A stretch of 64,000 nt of DNA from a virus: the IMG/VR virus record IMGVR_UViG_3300032293_001706, positions 1-64,000 of that record; one strand, given 5' to 3'. Below, in pieces: positions 40,054 through 49,172 of this stretch. The notes under the pieces are model-generated. The model made no database searches. It was not told the origin of the DNA and saw nothing but the letters and a program-made list of their open reading frames with translations. The position numbers were made by a program, and so were the translations under genes. Every line of letters starts with the position of its first letter. Position 1 is the stretch's first letter.

Positions 40054-41976
40054 TTAACAATATGGTGGTGAACACCTTTTTTTACCATCCAATCCTTTAA
40101 TTTTACCTTTACATACTTGTACGGCGAAACCATTTGCATATGCAGAGGGGTAAACGTCAAATTTTGCTTTTGCTGCCGACTTTCCTCTTGAACATAATTT
40201 TGTTCCTGTTTTCTTTTTTCCTTCACTTATTTGAGGTAAAACTTTATCCAATACAGTTTCAGGGTCTTTATATGTATTTAATTTCTTTTTCATTTCACCA
40301 ATATCTTTGATTGCCGCCAAATAAGGAACCATAGAATCTTTAACTTTATCACTGAAAGGTAAAACTTTACTAAGTTCGTCCAATACAGATTCTAAAGATA
40401 ATGATGTTAAAATTGGCATCCCAAAAACATTAAAAATTTTAAACCCTGGAATTGCCATTTCACCAGCCGATTGTAACATATCAATAAAATCAACCTTTAA
40501 TTCATCTTCAACTTTATCAAATTCTTCCAATAAATTTTCAATTTCTTCACCACTTTCAAATTTCTTCTTTAAATCATAATATTTTTCCATATCATCATTT
40601 AATTCAGAATAATTTAAAATTATTGATGCCGCACCGACAGGAACATTTAAACCAGGTATTGAACCTAAAGTTGCTCTTACTTTATCACCAACTATGTTTG
40701 AGAGAATACCTCTCCAATCAAAATCTTCATTTATATTTCTCATATCATCTTTATTTAATTTTATTTCTTTTTCTATTTGAATAGATTTATTGTCGTACCA
40801 ATTACTAAAAAATTCAGAAACGTTGTTGATTTCATCACTTCTGTTAACAGCCATTTGGATTGCGAATGGGGAACTAAATGTATCTCTTCGGGCTTTCTTA
40901 ATAGGTCTTTTAATAATACTTTCTACCCATTTTTTTATATAAGGAACATACTTAGGACTTTCCATTAAAAAATATTTAAAAAGAGTATCAAAAAAAGTAA
41001 TATTATAATCTAATACACCTGATTTTTGTAATATAAAAATCCATTCATTTTTTTCAGGGATTATCATCCATATTATTTCCGATGACTTATCATAATATAT
41101 TTTTCCTTCAGATGTATAAAATTTAATAAATTCAAGTATTAAATCTCCACTAATTTTTGGTAATTTATCTTCATTTATATTTCCCATATCATCTTTATTT
41201 AATTTTATTTCTTTACCTAATTTAAGGATATTATTAACATTCACAATTTCGGGAAGAGTTGGCCAAACAATATCTTTAACCTCCTTTTGAAGGGTTTTTT
41301 CAACCCACTTTTTTACATACGGAACAAAATCAGGGTATTCCATCGAAACGTATCTGAAAATACTCTTAAAAACTCTTAAAGAACACCATAGATTACCTGA
41401 ATCATATAACGCAAATACCCATTGATTTTTTTCAGGGTTTATCATATATATTGTGTCGTTGCTATAGTTAGAATATAGTTTTGTATCAGATGTAAAATCA
41501 TCTAATAATTCGAATATAATTTCTTCATCGACTAATCGTGATTCTTCACTTTCATTAATATTTTCTTCTGAATTTAATTCGGTTCCTGATTGAAGGATTC
41601 TTTCAACCGATAAATTGTTATCTTTAAGATTTTCATAAGTGTATTTAATCCCTTTTTGAAGGGTTCTTTCAACCGCATGGATGCCGCGTATTCCGAGAGG
41701 TTCGGCGTAGTTAACCTCCTTTTGAAGGATTCTTTCAACCCACTTTTTGATATACGGGTTAAAATCAGGGTATTCCATCGATACGTATTTAAAAATTTTA
41801 ACGAAAACTGAATAATAATACAATAAACGACCTGTTTTTGTTAATTCAAATATCCATTTTTTTGTTTTTGGGTTTATCATCCATATGGATTCCGTTTCAT
41901 CATCATAATATAACTTTCCATCAGATGTAAAATCATCTAATAATTCAAATATTAAATCTTCATTGATTTTTTCCAT
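40054..41976 (-). CDS. Array-bearing ORF 2: paralogue of ORF 1 with basic phage C-terminal module
   Basis: 640 residues. Three copies of the same 80-residue domain as in ORF 1 (FELLDDFTSDGKLYYDDETE, IWMINPKTKKWIFEL, KWVER). The first copy is followed by a CRISPR-like array with two spacers, the second by one repeat and one spacer, and the third by a decayed unit (VESIIKRPIKKA). Then comes a hydrophobic-helical region (VPVGAASIILNY, MAIPGFKIFNVFGMPILTSL). The C-terminus, LCSRGKSAAKAKFDVYPSAY then ANGFAVQVCKGKI, is a basic module seen in phage virion proteins. INE sites follow each linker. It differs from ORF 1 in its C-terminal domain, so the domain-array units have been combined with different effectors. 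Confidence 0.75.
   Translation of the reverse strand: MEKINEDLIFELLDDFTSDGKLYYDDETESIWMINPKTKKWIFELTKTGRLLYYYSVFVKIFKYVSMEYPDFNPYIKKWVERILQKEVNYAEPLGIRGIHAVERTLQKGIKYTYENLKDNNLSVERILQSGTELNSEENINESEESRLVDEEIIFELLDDFTSDTKLYSNYSNDTIYMINPEKNQWVFALYDSGNLWCSLRVFKSIFRYVSMEYPDFVPYVKKWVEKTLQKEVKDIVWPTLPEIVNVNNILKLGKEIKLNKDDMGNINEDKLPKISGDLILEFIKFYTSEGKIYYDKSSEIIWMIIPEKNEWIFILQKSGVLDYNITFFDTLFKYFLMESPKYVPYIKKWVESIIKRPIKKARRDTFSSPFAIQMAVNRSDEINNVSEFFSNWYDNKSIQIEKEIKLNKDDMRNINEDFDWRGILSNIVGDKVRATLGSIPGLNVPVGAASIILNYSELNDDMEKYYDLKKKFESGEEIENLLEEFDKVEDELKVDFIDMLQSAGEMAIPGFKIFNVFGMPILTSLSLESVLDELSKVLPFSDKVKDSMVPYLAAIKDIGEMKKKLNTYKDPETVLDKVLPQISEGKKKTGTKLCSRGKSAAKAKFDVYPSAYANGFAVQVCKGKIKGLDGKKRCSPPYC
41239..41304 (-). 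CRISPR. CRISPR-like unit 2B inside ORF 2 (1 repeat, 1 spacer)
   Basis: On the - strand a 36-bp repeat variant at 41269-41304 (GTTGAAAAAACCCTTC ... GATATT) is followed by a 30-bp spacer at 41239-41268 (43% G+C) and then a very degenerate end repeat (GTTAATAATATCCTTAAA). Confidence 0.42.
41590..41739 (-). CRISPR. CRISPR-like array 2A inside ORF 2 (2 repeats, 2 spacers, truncated end repeat)
   Basis: On the - strand repeats at 41704-41739 (first 29 bases identical to array 1C, different last 7) and 41638-41673 (several changes); 30-bp spacers at 41674-41703 (60% G+C) and 41608-41637 (20% G+C); end repeat of 18 bases at 41590-41607. The geometry is the same as in ORF 1, on the opposite strand 22 kb away. 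Confidence 0.52.
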
Positions 41977-41984
41977 AATGAACT

Positions 41985-43484
41985 TTACTTATTATCGACA
42001 ATTTGAAATTTTAGTTGTCTTTTATAAGTATCAACCTCATCAGAAGTTAATACTTTAATATCAACAAAATATTCATTAGGTACTTTATCTTTTGTATCAA
42101 ACACAAAATAATATTCATTGGGTGTTTGATTGATTCTTGTCCAATCCTGAACTATAACTTCAGTAGGTCCTTCTGTTACATAAATTCTATAATAACACTT
42201 AAACTGAGGTAGTATTACATTTGATGAATATGCTTGTTTTACGGTAACAACAACTTTTCTAATATCAGTGTTTAATATTTTTTCATCTTGTCTAATTCCA
42301 CTAAAAGTAAACCCATATTCAACAGGGTCTTTAGCTAAAGTGCTTATTTGATAATATTCATTTGAAGGTCTTAGAATTAAATCATTTTCAATATTAGATA
42401 TTGTGACACCGTTTATTGTAATTCCCTTCCAAGTGTCTGTAAATTGACAAGGTGTTGAATATCCTGTTATTGGTGGTATTGTTACCTCATATACCCCTTG
42501 AGTTCTTAAAATGGTTGTTAATCCTGTAAACCCTGACATTAAATCTCCGTTTGAGTCAGAAATATCAACGGTAGGATTTGAATCAAAATTTGTTGGGACA
42601 CCTTGAATGTATGAGTACAAATAAAGCTTGTTTTCTTTATTTTCAAAAAACGCATTTCTATCGTCCAATATCAAATCATCATATGTTGTTTCAAGATATG
42701 GTTCATAAAATGTTTGTGTGTGTCTTGTAAAAAACCCAACGGAATAATTTTCGGTTAATCCTGAAAGATTTTCTAATGATGGAGAATAAGCGATTATCCA
42801 ACCAGTAATACCCGTTGTTGCACCTGTAAGATAATTATTTATCTCATCTGTCATATCAAATTCGATATTTTCATTACCATATTCAAAATGTTGCGTATCA
42901 ACTAAAGTGAGGGCTGAATAATTTATTTGTGTCCCTACACCTGAGTTATTATTAATATAAATTCCTGGTGTCGACCAACCACTCAATGTAGTTGCTCTAA
43001 ACCAATTCGAAGGTCTTGATGAATAACTTTGGTCAGAATCTCTATTTGGTTTATACGCTAAACTCGCATTACTTATACTAACATTATCCGTATCGTAATA
43101 ATCGTATCCAACACCTTCATCCCAATTTTGTGTTGCTCCCGTTAATCCACTTTTAGGTATTCTATATAAATTTAAATCAAAAGAGGTTGCTCTTCTTCTA
43201 CCTTCACTTGTTGTTGCATTCAATAAATCATAATTGAACATTATTGTATTGGTCATCTTTAACTTGTGACTTATTGGACTTCCTGTATATACAATACCAT
43301 TAGAAATCTTTTGTTGAAGTTGTGAAAGGTCAATATTGAAAATAAACCTCGAATACCCTGGAGGTGTTAATGTATTATCTACTCTACCGAAAAATAATTC
43401 AGTTACAGGATTTAATCCTGTGTTTCCCGAACTATTATAAATAATCGTGTTGTTTCTACTGAAATATGACTTATGAATTGACAT
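41985..43484 (-). CDS. Tail/fibre-type structural protein, beta-rich
   Basis: 499 residues rich in Tyr, Asn, Thr and Ser with beta-strand patterns (YSRFIFNIDLSQLQQKI; FDMTDEINNYLTGATTGITG; YEPYLETTYDDLILDDRNAF), resembling DNRLRE/fibre-like structural proteins. The C-terminus has two Ig-like strands (DIRKVVVTVKQAY; NEYFVDIKVLTSDEVDTYKR). It follows the baseplate hub-like gene in an operon. Probably a distal tail or fibre component; exact role unknown. Confidence 0.65.
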   Translation of the reverse strand: MSIHKSYFSRNNTIIYNSSGNTGLNPVTELFFGRVDNTLTPPGYSRFIFNIDLSQLQQKISNGIVYTGSPISHKLKMTNTIMFNYDLLNATTSEGRRRATSFDLNLYRIPKSGLTGATQNWDEGVGYDYYDTDNVSISNASLAYKPNRDSDQSYSSRPSNWFRATTLSGWSTPGIYINNNSGVGTQINYSALTLVDTQHFEYGNENIEFDMTDEINNYLTGATTGITGWIIAYSPSLENLSGLTENYSVGFFTRHTQTFYEPYLETTYDDLILDDRNAFFENKENKLYLYSYIQGVPTNFDSNPTVDISDSNGDLMSGFTGLTTILRTQGVYEVTIPPITGYSTPCQFTDTWKGITINGVTISNIENDLILRPSNEYYQISTLAKDPVEYGFTFSGIRQDEKILNTDIRKVVVTVKQAYSSNVILPQFKCYYRIYVTEGPTEVIVQDWTRINQTPNEYYFVFDTKDKVPNEYFVDIKVLTSDEVDTYKRQLKFQIVDNK

Positions 43485-43488
43485 TATA

Positions 43489-43497
43489 TATAAATAT
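43489..43497 (-). promoter_or_regulatory. Candidate late promoter motif (ATATTTATA)
   Basis: On the - strand, 4 nt before the ATG at 43484; overlaps the stop region of the upstream gene. Confidence 0.5.
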
Positions 43498-45026
43498 CAA
43501 TTAATCCTTAACTTTTCATTCAAAATGTTTTGATATCCATTAAAAATTTCAGTCAATATTTGTTGTGAAGTTGTTTGGTCTTTTGCAACAGGGTTTGGAG
43601 GCATATTATGATATGGGTGAACGTGGTTTAATAAGTATTTAACAATCAATTCTAATAGATTTAAAAGTTTTTCACCTCTTACCATTGAGTTGGTATTTGG
43701 ATATATATTATCCCAAATAAAGTCCTGTGGTAGAATATTGTCATTATATTCTTTAACGTCTTGGAAATTTATTGATAAAAGCCCGGGTATTTCAGATTCG
43801 TGTGATAATAAGAATATAAAATCCGAAGCGGTCATACCTATCGCTGTTGAGGTATTATTTATGTTAGGTCTTAATGTTGTTATTTCACGAGCCTCTTTTA
43901 ACGGACCTAAAGTATTTTTTTCTGAAACGAGCCCATAACCTCTGGTTGTATCAGTTTCATTTAAAAAAACATTTCGTATAAACTTATTTGCATTTAAGTT
44001 TTCAACCCCTATTGAATTAATTGATTTATCATAGAGTTGTTTACTAGGCTGAAATACGAATGGGAATTGTTTTAATGTACTACTTACAATATTATCTTTC
44101 AATCCTATTTTACCGTTGTTAAGATTAATGATGAGTTCTTTAATCCCGTCCGTAATTGTTTTAAAACTTTCGTTTAAATAGTCTTTTCTAAAAATAGGGC
44201 CTATTTTTGAATCATCTGAAACTTCAAAATATTTAGATTCTGTAAATGCTGAGGTATTAATCGAATTAAATGGTGATATACTATAAAGTTCTATATACCC
44301 TGAAAAATTACCATCTTCAGTTCCTAAGCCACCATATACATTATATTCTATTAAATAATTTAAATTTTGATAAACACTTATAGTAGCGGTACTGGTTTCA
44401 ACAGTAGAATCAGTTTTCCTATTTTCATAATGTTGAAGCATGGTAAAACTATTTCTTTTATTAAATGTTACCCCTTCATTAGTTCTAAATTCTTTATTTA
44501 CACGTGCAATGAATCCATTTTTTGGTAACATTACATCAGAATTATTTCTACCTAATAAAGATACTGTTGAAGGCACTGGATATAGTCCTTGATTGTTTGG
44601 TTTTGTTGGTATTGATGTTTGAGGGATAATTTTACCTTGAGTAGGTTTATTTCTTTCACCTAATGCTAATCCATTAACCATTGAGTTAAATGTATCGTTG
44701 TCTAAATTATCGATGCTTGAGAAATTTCCTTGAATGTAAAATCTGTTATTTTCAGGATATTTTTTATCGTAGAAAATAATGTGAACAAATTCTTTTTCTT
44801 TGGGAACTTGATATAAAAATATTGGAAGTAGAGGATAAACAAGAAATGGGTCTTTTAATGTCCATTTATCATTTATATTGTCTAATTCTCCTACAGGTAA
44901 AGCTCTGTTATATGATTGAACTTGCCAATCTTTTGGAACACATCTAATTCTACCTAAATTTAAGGGGTCATTTACATCAATAACTTCACCATAATAAATC
45001 GTTCTATTAACATCAAGACCATTCAT
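43497..45026 (-). CDS. Baseplate hub/spike protein with gp5-like OB domain
   Basis: 509 residues. The N-terminus has IYYGEVIDVNDPLNLGRIRC-VPKDW, the OB-fold start of gp5/phage base V proteins, followed by YPLLPIFLYQVPKEKEFVHI. The long middle has no known fold, and the C-terminus ends with a conserved-looking VKYLLNHVHPYHNMPPNPVA. No lysozyme domain as in T4 gp5 is visible. Likely the central baseplate spike or hub adaptor. Overlaps by 4 nt the small coiled-coil gene before it. Confidence 0.75.
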   Translation of the reverse strand: MNGLDVNRTIYYGEVIDVNDPLNLGRIRCVPKDWQVQSYNRALPVGELDNINDKWTLKDPFLVYPLLPIFLYQVPKEKEFVHIIFYDKKYPENNRFYIQGNFSSIDNLDNDTFNSMVNGLALGERNKPTQGKIIPQTSIPTKPNNQGLYPVPSTVSLLGRNNSDVMLPKNGFIARVNKEFRTNEGVTFNKRNSFTMLQHYENRKTDSTVETSTATISVYQNLNYLIEYNVYGGLGTEDGNFSGYIELYSISPFNSINTSAFTESKYFEVSDDSKIGPIFRKDYLNESFKTITDGIKELIINLNNGKIGLKDNIVSSTLKQFPFVFQPSKQLYDKSINSIGVENLNANKFIRNVFLNETDTTRGYGLVSEKNTLGPLKEAREITTLRPNINNTSTAIGMTASDFIFLLSHESEIPGLLSINFQDVKEYNDNILPQDFIWDNIYPNTNSMVRGEKLLNLLELIVKYLLNHVHPYHNMPPNPVAKDQTTSQQILTEIFNGYQNILNEKLRIN

Positions 45027-45223
45027 TTTTTAATTCTTTTCTTATATTCTTCCAAAAGTTTATTATAGTCAGATTCTATATTATCTAAATCGTAAGTTAA
45101 ATCAATTATTAATTTTTTTGTTTCATCATGTTTTTCAGATAAAAAATCCAAAGAAGATAAAATTTCATTATTGGATTTATTATTTCTATCTTTAACTATT
45201 TCTTCGATTATTTTCTTATTCAT
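45023..45223 (-). CDS. Small coiled-coil protein
   Basis: 66 residues, nearly all coiled coil (EILSSLDFLSEKHDETKKLI ... NIESDYNKLLEEYKKRIKK). It sits between two baseplate-type genes with a 4-nt overlap downstream. Possibly an assembly chaperone; not recognised. Confidence 0.6.
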   Translation of the reverse strand: MNKKIIEEIVKDRNNKSNNEILSSLDFLSEKHDETKKLIIDLTYDLDNIESDYNKLLEEYKKRIKK

Positions 45224-45224
45224 A

Positions 45225-47198
45225 TTATTCTAAATTACCAAATAAGTTAATTATTGGTTTTGTACCTGTTGATAACGCTGCAACATCTAAAGAACTAATA
45301 CCAACGCTCACTTTGCCGTTTTCTGCAACTTCATCAATGATAGTTTGATAAATACTTCTTTGTACAAGTATTCCTGTATTAGGAGAACCATCAGGCATGT
45401 CACCAGTATCTACACCATTTTTTTCCAATTCTTCGATGTATCTTGTTAATAATGAAGTTGTTGACATGCCTGGTTTAACAGAAGATAAAGTATTCCATAG
45501 AGGGTTATTACCCCCTGTCGTTAACCTTAATAACCTTTGAGACAATGAAAGTAGTCTTTGAAGTTCGTCAATTACGTTTTGACATCTCCTGTAGTCTTCA
45601 ATACCCTGTATAATACTTAAACCAATATTGATGCCATCTAATATTGCTTTTACGTTTTTCTTTTTTTTAATTAAAATCTCATTAAGTTGTTGATTTACTA
45701 AATCATTAACAATTCTCTTATAATTCTTTTTTATTTCTTTCACCAATTCTTCAACAAAAATTGTACTTATTTTTGATACAATATTCATTAAAAATTTCTT
45801 ATATATTCTTACAAACCCATCAATCGAATCTGCCGATAATTCATTAGGTTTTAACGCCTTTTGCATTACAATAAATGGGAAGATATGTTTAGGCGATAAA
45901 ATAGTATTAACAACCGAAAGAATAACTACCTTTAAAAATTCTTTATTAATTGTTACATCTAAACCCGTTTGTATTTTTGCTTTCCACTCAGGATTATTAG
46001 ATAAACTATTAATCATGTTTTCAGCTAAGAAATCAGGGTCATTTGTGATTAAATTTTGGTCATTAAAAGGGTCTAATAAATTAAGAATTAATGAATTATT
46101 TACATTTAATTTAATATTGGCACAATCCGAAAACTCAATAACCCCTTCATTAAAATTTTTTACTTTTTGTTCGATTTCTAAATTGTCAATATCATTAAGT
46201 AATATTAAATTTGTATCCGCTTGGTCTAATTGGTCTAATTTACCAACACCTGAAACATCAATTTCTTGTTTATTGTCAAAACACATACCCAAAAGTCTTT
46301 GGATTAGTATCTCCCATTTAAATTGTTCTCTAGATTGGTTATCCGCAAATTTCTTATTTATTGATATAACGCCTGTTAAAGCATTAAGAACATTAGTATA
46401 AACTTCTTTTATATTAACAACATCGATGGTTAAATAGTAGTCACCTAAAAATTCAACAACCTTATTACCGTTAAAACGAGGTTGTAATTCTACTTTAAAG
46501 AAATCCCCATCAACATTATTGTTATCTTTGGTAACATATGTTATATTAAATAAGTTTTGATTTGTCTTGCCTCTGAAAAGAGTGTTATATTCATCTAAAT
46601 AACTAACACCTTTTTTTTGTATTCTATTGTGTAGTTCTCGATTAAAAGAATATGGTGTTACAAACGGATTAAAATCCAAATTTTCATATAAATATTGTCC
46701 AGGTTTTTCAGTTGGACTATATTGTAACATATTACCGAATATGTCAATTGAGCTGACGGGTATATATAAAATTTCTGATTTAAATTCTTGTTCTTGTGAA
46801 CATCCTAAAGAGGAAATAATCTCATCCTGTAATATATTTTGTATACGACCTCTAGTTGTACGTATAGTACGAATAAATAATTGTTTAATTTCATTTAAAG
46901 TATTACTATCACCATTATTACTTATCGAATTAATTGCTAAATCAATTAAAGAATCTATCTGTGTTTTACCTTGATTTTGAAAGTTTTTTACATTGTTCTT
47001 GGTCCCTGAAAGAAAAGATTCATATTTTGCCTTATATGACGCTTCTTTATTATCTAAATTATCAGAATATACTGAAACACCACTATTTATTCTTTTGCGT
47101 AATTCTGATTGCTGAGCATTTATTTTATTTGCTGTTTTAAAGGCAGAATACTTCTTTTGAATATTTTGATATTGTTCACCTTGTGATTGTTCCGGCAT
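45225..47198 (-). CDS. Large baseplate/tail structural protein
   Basis: 657 residues with a helical coiled-coil start (YQNIQKKYSAFKTANKINAQ), a globular middle (PVSSIDIFGNMLQYSPTEKP; YLYENLDFNPFVTPYSFNRE), a helical part with hydrophobic stretches (FLKVVILSVVNTILSPKHIF) and a beta C-terminus. Size and neighbours (gp5-like protein, late sigma) suggest a baseplate wedge or hub component. No specific T4 homologue could be named. Confidence 0.65.
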   Translation of the reverse strand: MPEQSQGEQYQNIQKKYSAFKTANKINAQQSELRKRINSGVSVYSDNLDNKEASYKAKYESFLSGTKNNVKNFQNQGKTQIDSLIDLAINSISNNGDSNTLNEIKQLFIRTIRTTRGRIQNILQDEIISSLGCSQEQEFKSEILYIPVSSIDIFGNMLQYSPTEKPGQYLYENLDFNPFVTPYSFNRELHNRIQKKGVSYLDEYNTLFRGKTNQNLFNITYVTKDNNNVDGDFFKVELQPRFNGNKVVEFLGDYYLTIDVVNIKEVYTNVLNALTGVISINKKFADNQSREQFKWEILIQRLLGMCFDNKQEIDVSGVGKLDQLDQADTNLILLNDIDNLEIEQKVKNFNEGVIEFSDCANIKLNVNNSLILNLLDPFNDQNLITNDPDFLAENMINSLSNNPEWKAKIQTGLDVTINKEFLKVVILSVVNTILSPKHIFPFIVMQKALKPNELSADSIDGFVRIYKKFLMNIVSKISTIFVEELVKEIKKNYKRIVNDLVNQQLNEILIKKKKNVKAILDGINIGLSIIQGIEDYRRCQNVIDELQRLLSLSQRLLRLTTGGNNPLWNTLSSVKPGMSTTSLLTRYIEELEKNGVDTGDMPDGSPNTGILVQRSIYQTIIDEVAENGKVSVGISSLDVAALSTGTKPIINLFGNLE

Positions 47199-47207
47199 AG
47201 TAAATTA

Positions 47208-47585
47208 TTACTTATTTAATTTATACTGACCGTCACCACCAGTTTGTTCTATATCTTTTTTAAGTAGGTCTTGTATTAAGTTATCATCAATATCAGAAAA
47301 AGAAAAATCTTCAGCAATTTTATTTTGTGATTTTTCCCAAATGTTGGACTGTAATTTAGATAATGTTAATTTCTTTTCTACAGTATCATTTATAATTTTC
47401 TGTTGTTCTTTAATTATAGGTCCAATTATTGCCATGTCGGAAGAATCCTTCATCATTGACAACATTTTGTTTTGAATTCTTATTGCGGTTGCTCTTTGTT
47501 CAACAAGTTCATTATATATTTCTTGCATTAAAGCTAAAACCGATTCTTTATTTAACGATATTTCTTTTTTCTTAGGTCTTGTCAT
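47208..47585 (-). CDS. Helical structural-operon protein
   Basis: 125 residues, helical (LMQEIYNELVEQRATAIRIQ; IIKEQQKIINDTVEKKLTLS), ending in a short acidic part. It starts just downstream of a late motif and is followed by the 657-residue structural protein. Function unknown. Confidence 0.62.
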   Translation of the reverse strand: MTRPKKKEISLNKESVLALMQEIYNELVEQRATAIRIQNKMLSMMKDSSDMAIIGPIIKEQQKIINDTVEKKLTLSKLQSNIWEKSQNKIAEDFSFSDIDDNLIQDLLKKDIEQTGGDGQYKLNK

Positions 47586-47588
47586 ACC

Positions 47589-47597
47589 TATAAATAT
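47589..47597 (-). promoter_or_regulatory. Candidate late promoter motif (ATATTTATA)
   Basis: On the - strand, 3 nt before ATG 47585 and just after the sigma-factor gene stop; it would drive the tail operon 47585-40054. Confidence 0.55.
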
Positions 47598-47611
47598 TTG
47601 TTATTCGGTTT

Positions 47612-48367
47612 TTACCTATTATCTATCTTTTTAACAAATTCGAAATAAAGTTTTTTAAATTTTTTCATACTTACTCTTATTTCTTTTGTTGAAAGATTCG
47701 TCATCTCCCTCAAAGAGAGCAAAACTATATTCTTGTTAAATTTTTTATTGTCTGTACCAACAAAAATGTTTTCATAGTTTTCAAATAAATCAATCAATGA
47801 TTGACCTAACCTTTGTTCATTTTCATTCAAATTATGGGTAATGATAAAGGTTTTTAGATTATTTCTATAATCTGTAATTATTTTTTCAGAGTCAACAACC
47901 TCTCTATCAATATAGTAGACCATATCAGGTCTATTTTCTAAATCGCTTGAAATGTCTTCGTATGATATTTTTCTATTTGTATCTTTTTGGTCTTTAATTA
48001 TTTGACCCATTAGATAATTTTTGCAAATTGTACCAAAATAAGAATAAGCCTTTTTATTTTTATCTGGTATAAATCTGTCTGATTTTGTAATTAAGAATGA
48101 ATGTGTGTCATTTAAAATCTCTTCGAAAGTCATGTCTTTACGAAATAACTTATACCTTCTAATAATTGAGGACACCATTTTTTCAATTGGTGCCCTCAAA
48201 AATTCATTGTAGATAAGATTTCTTTCTTCTATTGTATCCGCTTGTAAAAATAATATTACAGCGTTTTCTTCCCGTTCATCAAAATAATTTGATGTTGGTT
48301 TAGGCTTTCTACCTCTTTTGTTTTCGTTGGTATAATTTGTACCAGAATATGATTCTGCTGCTGGCAT
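47612..48367 (-). CDS. Late-transcription sigma factor (T4 gp55-like)
   Basis: 251 residues. After a basic N-terminus (ENKRGRKPKPTSNYF) comes a region 2-like core: RNLIYNEFLRAPIEKMVSSI-IRRYKLF, EEILNDTHSFLITKSDRFIP, KKAYSYFGTICKNYLMGQII, where sigma factors bind the RNA polymerase clamp and melt the -10 region. A helix-turn-helix-like C-terminus (LLSLREMTNLSTKEIRVSMK) may act as a region 4-like part. T4 gp55 is about 185 residues and lacks a normal region 4. It is the natural candidate to read the ATATTTAT(A/T) motif. Overlaps by 1 nt the glycosyltransferase before it. Confidence 0.82.
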   Translation of the reverse strand: MPAAESYSGTNYTNENKRGRKPKPTSNYFDEREENAVILFLQADTIEERNLIYNEFLRAPIEKMVSSIIRRYKLFRKDMTFEEILNDTHSFLITKSDRFIPDKNKKAYSYFGTICKNYLMGQIIKDQKDTNRKISYEDISSDLENRPDMVYYIDREVVDSEKIITDYRNNLKTFIITHNLNENEQRLGQSLIDLFENYENIFVGTDNKKFNKNIVLLSLREMTNLSTKEIRVSMKKFKKLYFEFVKKIDNR

Positions 48368-49167
48368 TAACCATTGGTTTCTTCATATTTTATATTTCTA
48401 TCACTTGTAAAGAAATATTCTTTTTTTGCCGAATCAATCCAAAACTTCGCCTCATTTTCGGTAATTTTGTTTTGCCCAAACTTGTAATTCCAAAATATTG
48501 AGGATTCTCTAAGATTAACATGTTTGTATCCGATTCTTGGAATAGTCATAATTCTTACAGAATTATATGTCATCCTCAACAAGAATTCATAGACAAATGT
48601 GAGTTTCATTGATTTTTTAAATCCTCCAAAATCTTGAAATTTTGATTTTCTTAAAACCATACCACTAGATTGGAAATTTTGATATTCATTTAATAATTCA
48701 TTGGTTAAAATTCCAATTTCGGGATTAAACGATGCTGCAAAAGTTGCCTCATTTGTATATCCCGCAAATGAACCTTTTTCATCAACATCAACAACCAAGG
48801 GTAAAAAACCATCACATTCAGGGTGTGCGTTGATATAATTCCTAACATTTTTAAACCATATAGATGAATATTCATCGTCAAATTCAAAGATTGAAATCCA
48901 TTCTGAGGATGAGTTTTCAACACCTAAATTAATCTGTGACTGAAAATCAGTGTCACTTGATGTGTTTACAACTTTAATAACATTCAAGTCACCAAAATCA
49001 AATTCGTTTATAAATGTTGTTAATTTTTCATCATCAGTGTGAACTAATACTAATTCATCTACCTTTGATTGTTGTCTTTGTATAGATTCAATACTTTTTG
49101 TAAAGAATTCTGTAAAATCTCTTGAATGAGTTGATGATACAGGTAATATAACTGATATTGTTGACAT
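48367..49167 (-). CDS. Glycosyltransferase, GT2-like
   Basis: 266 residues. GT-A fold start ISVILPVSSTHSRDFTEFFT, SIESIQRQQSKVDELVLVHT, then SSSEWISIFEFDDEYSSIWF containing the metal-binding acidic motif (DDE). The C-terminal part (GMVLRKSKFQDFGGFKKSM) is the usual acceptor region. It transfers a sugar from a nucleotide donor. Its gene abuts the late sigma gene, so the glycan cluster may be co-transcribed with late functions. Confidence 0.8.
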   Translation of the reverse strand: MSTISVILPVSSTHSRDFTEFFTKSIESIQRQQSKVDELVLVHTDDEKLTTFINEFDFGDLNVIKVVNTSSDTDFQSQINLGVENSSSEWISIFEFDDEYSSIWFKNVRNYINAHPECDGFLPLVVDVDEKGSFAGYTNEATFAASFNPEIGILTNELLNEYQNFQSSGMVLRKSKFQDFGGFKKSMKLTFVYEFLLRMTYNSVRIMTIPRIGYKHVNLRESSIFWNYKFGQNKITENEAKFWIDSAKKEYFFTSDRNIKYEETNG

Positions 49168-49172
49168 AATTA

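Noticed and set aside
40869-40946. A further CRISPR-like repeat after the third domain of ORF 2
   Set aside because: Position matches, but only scattered bases of the repeat remain and the variable part is not 30 bp, so it is treated as decayed or ancestral coding sequence.
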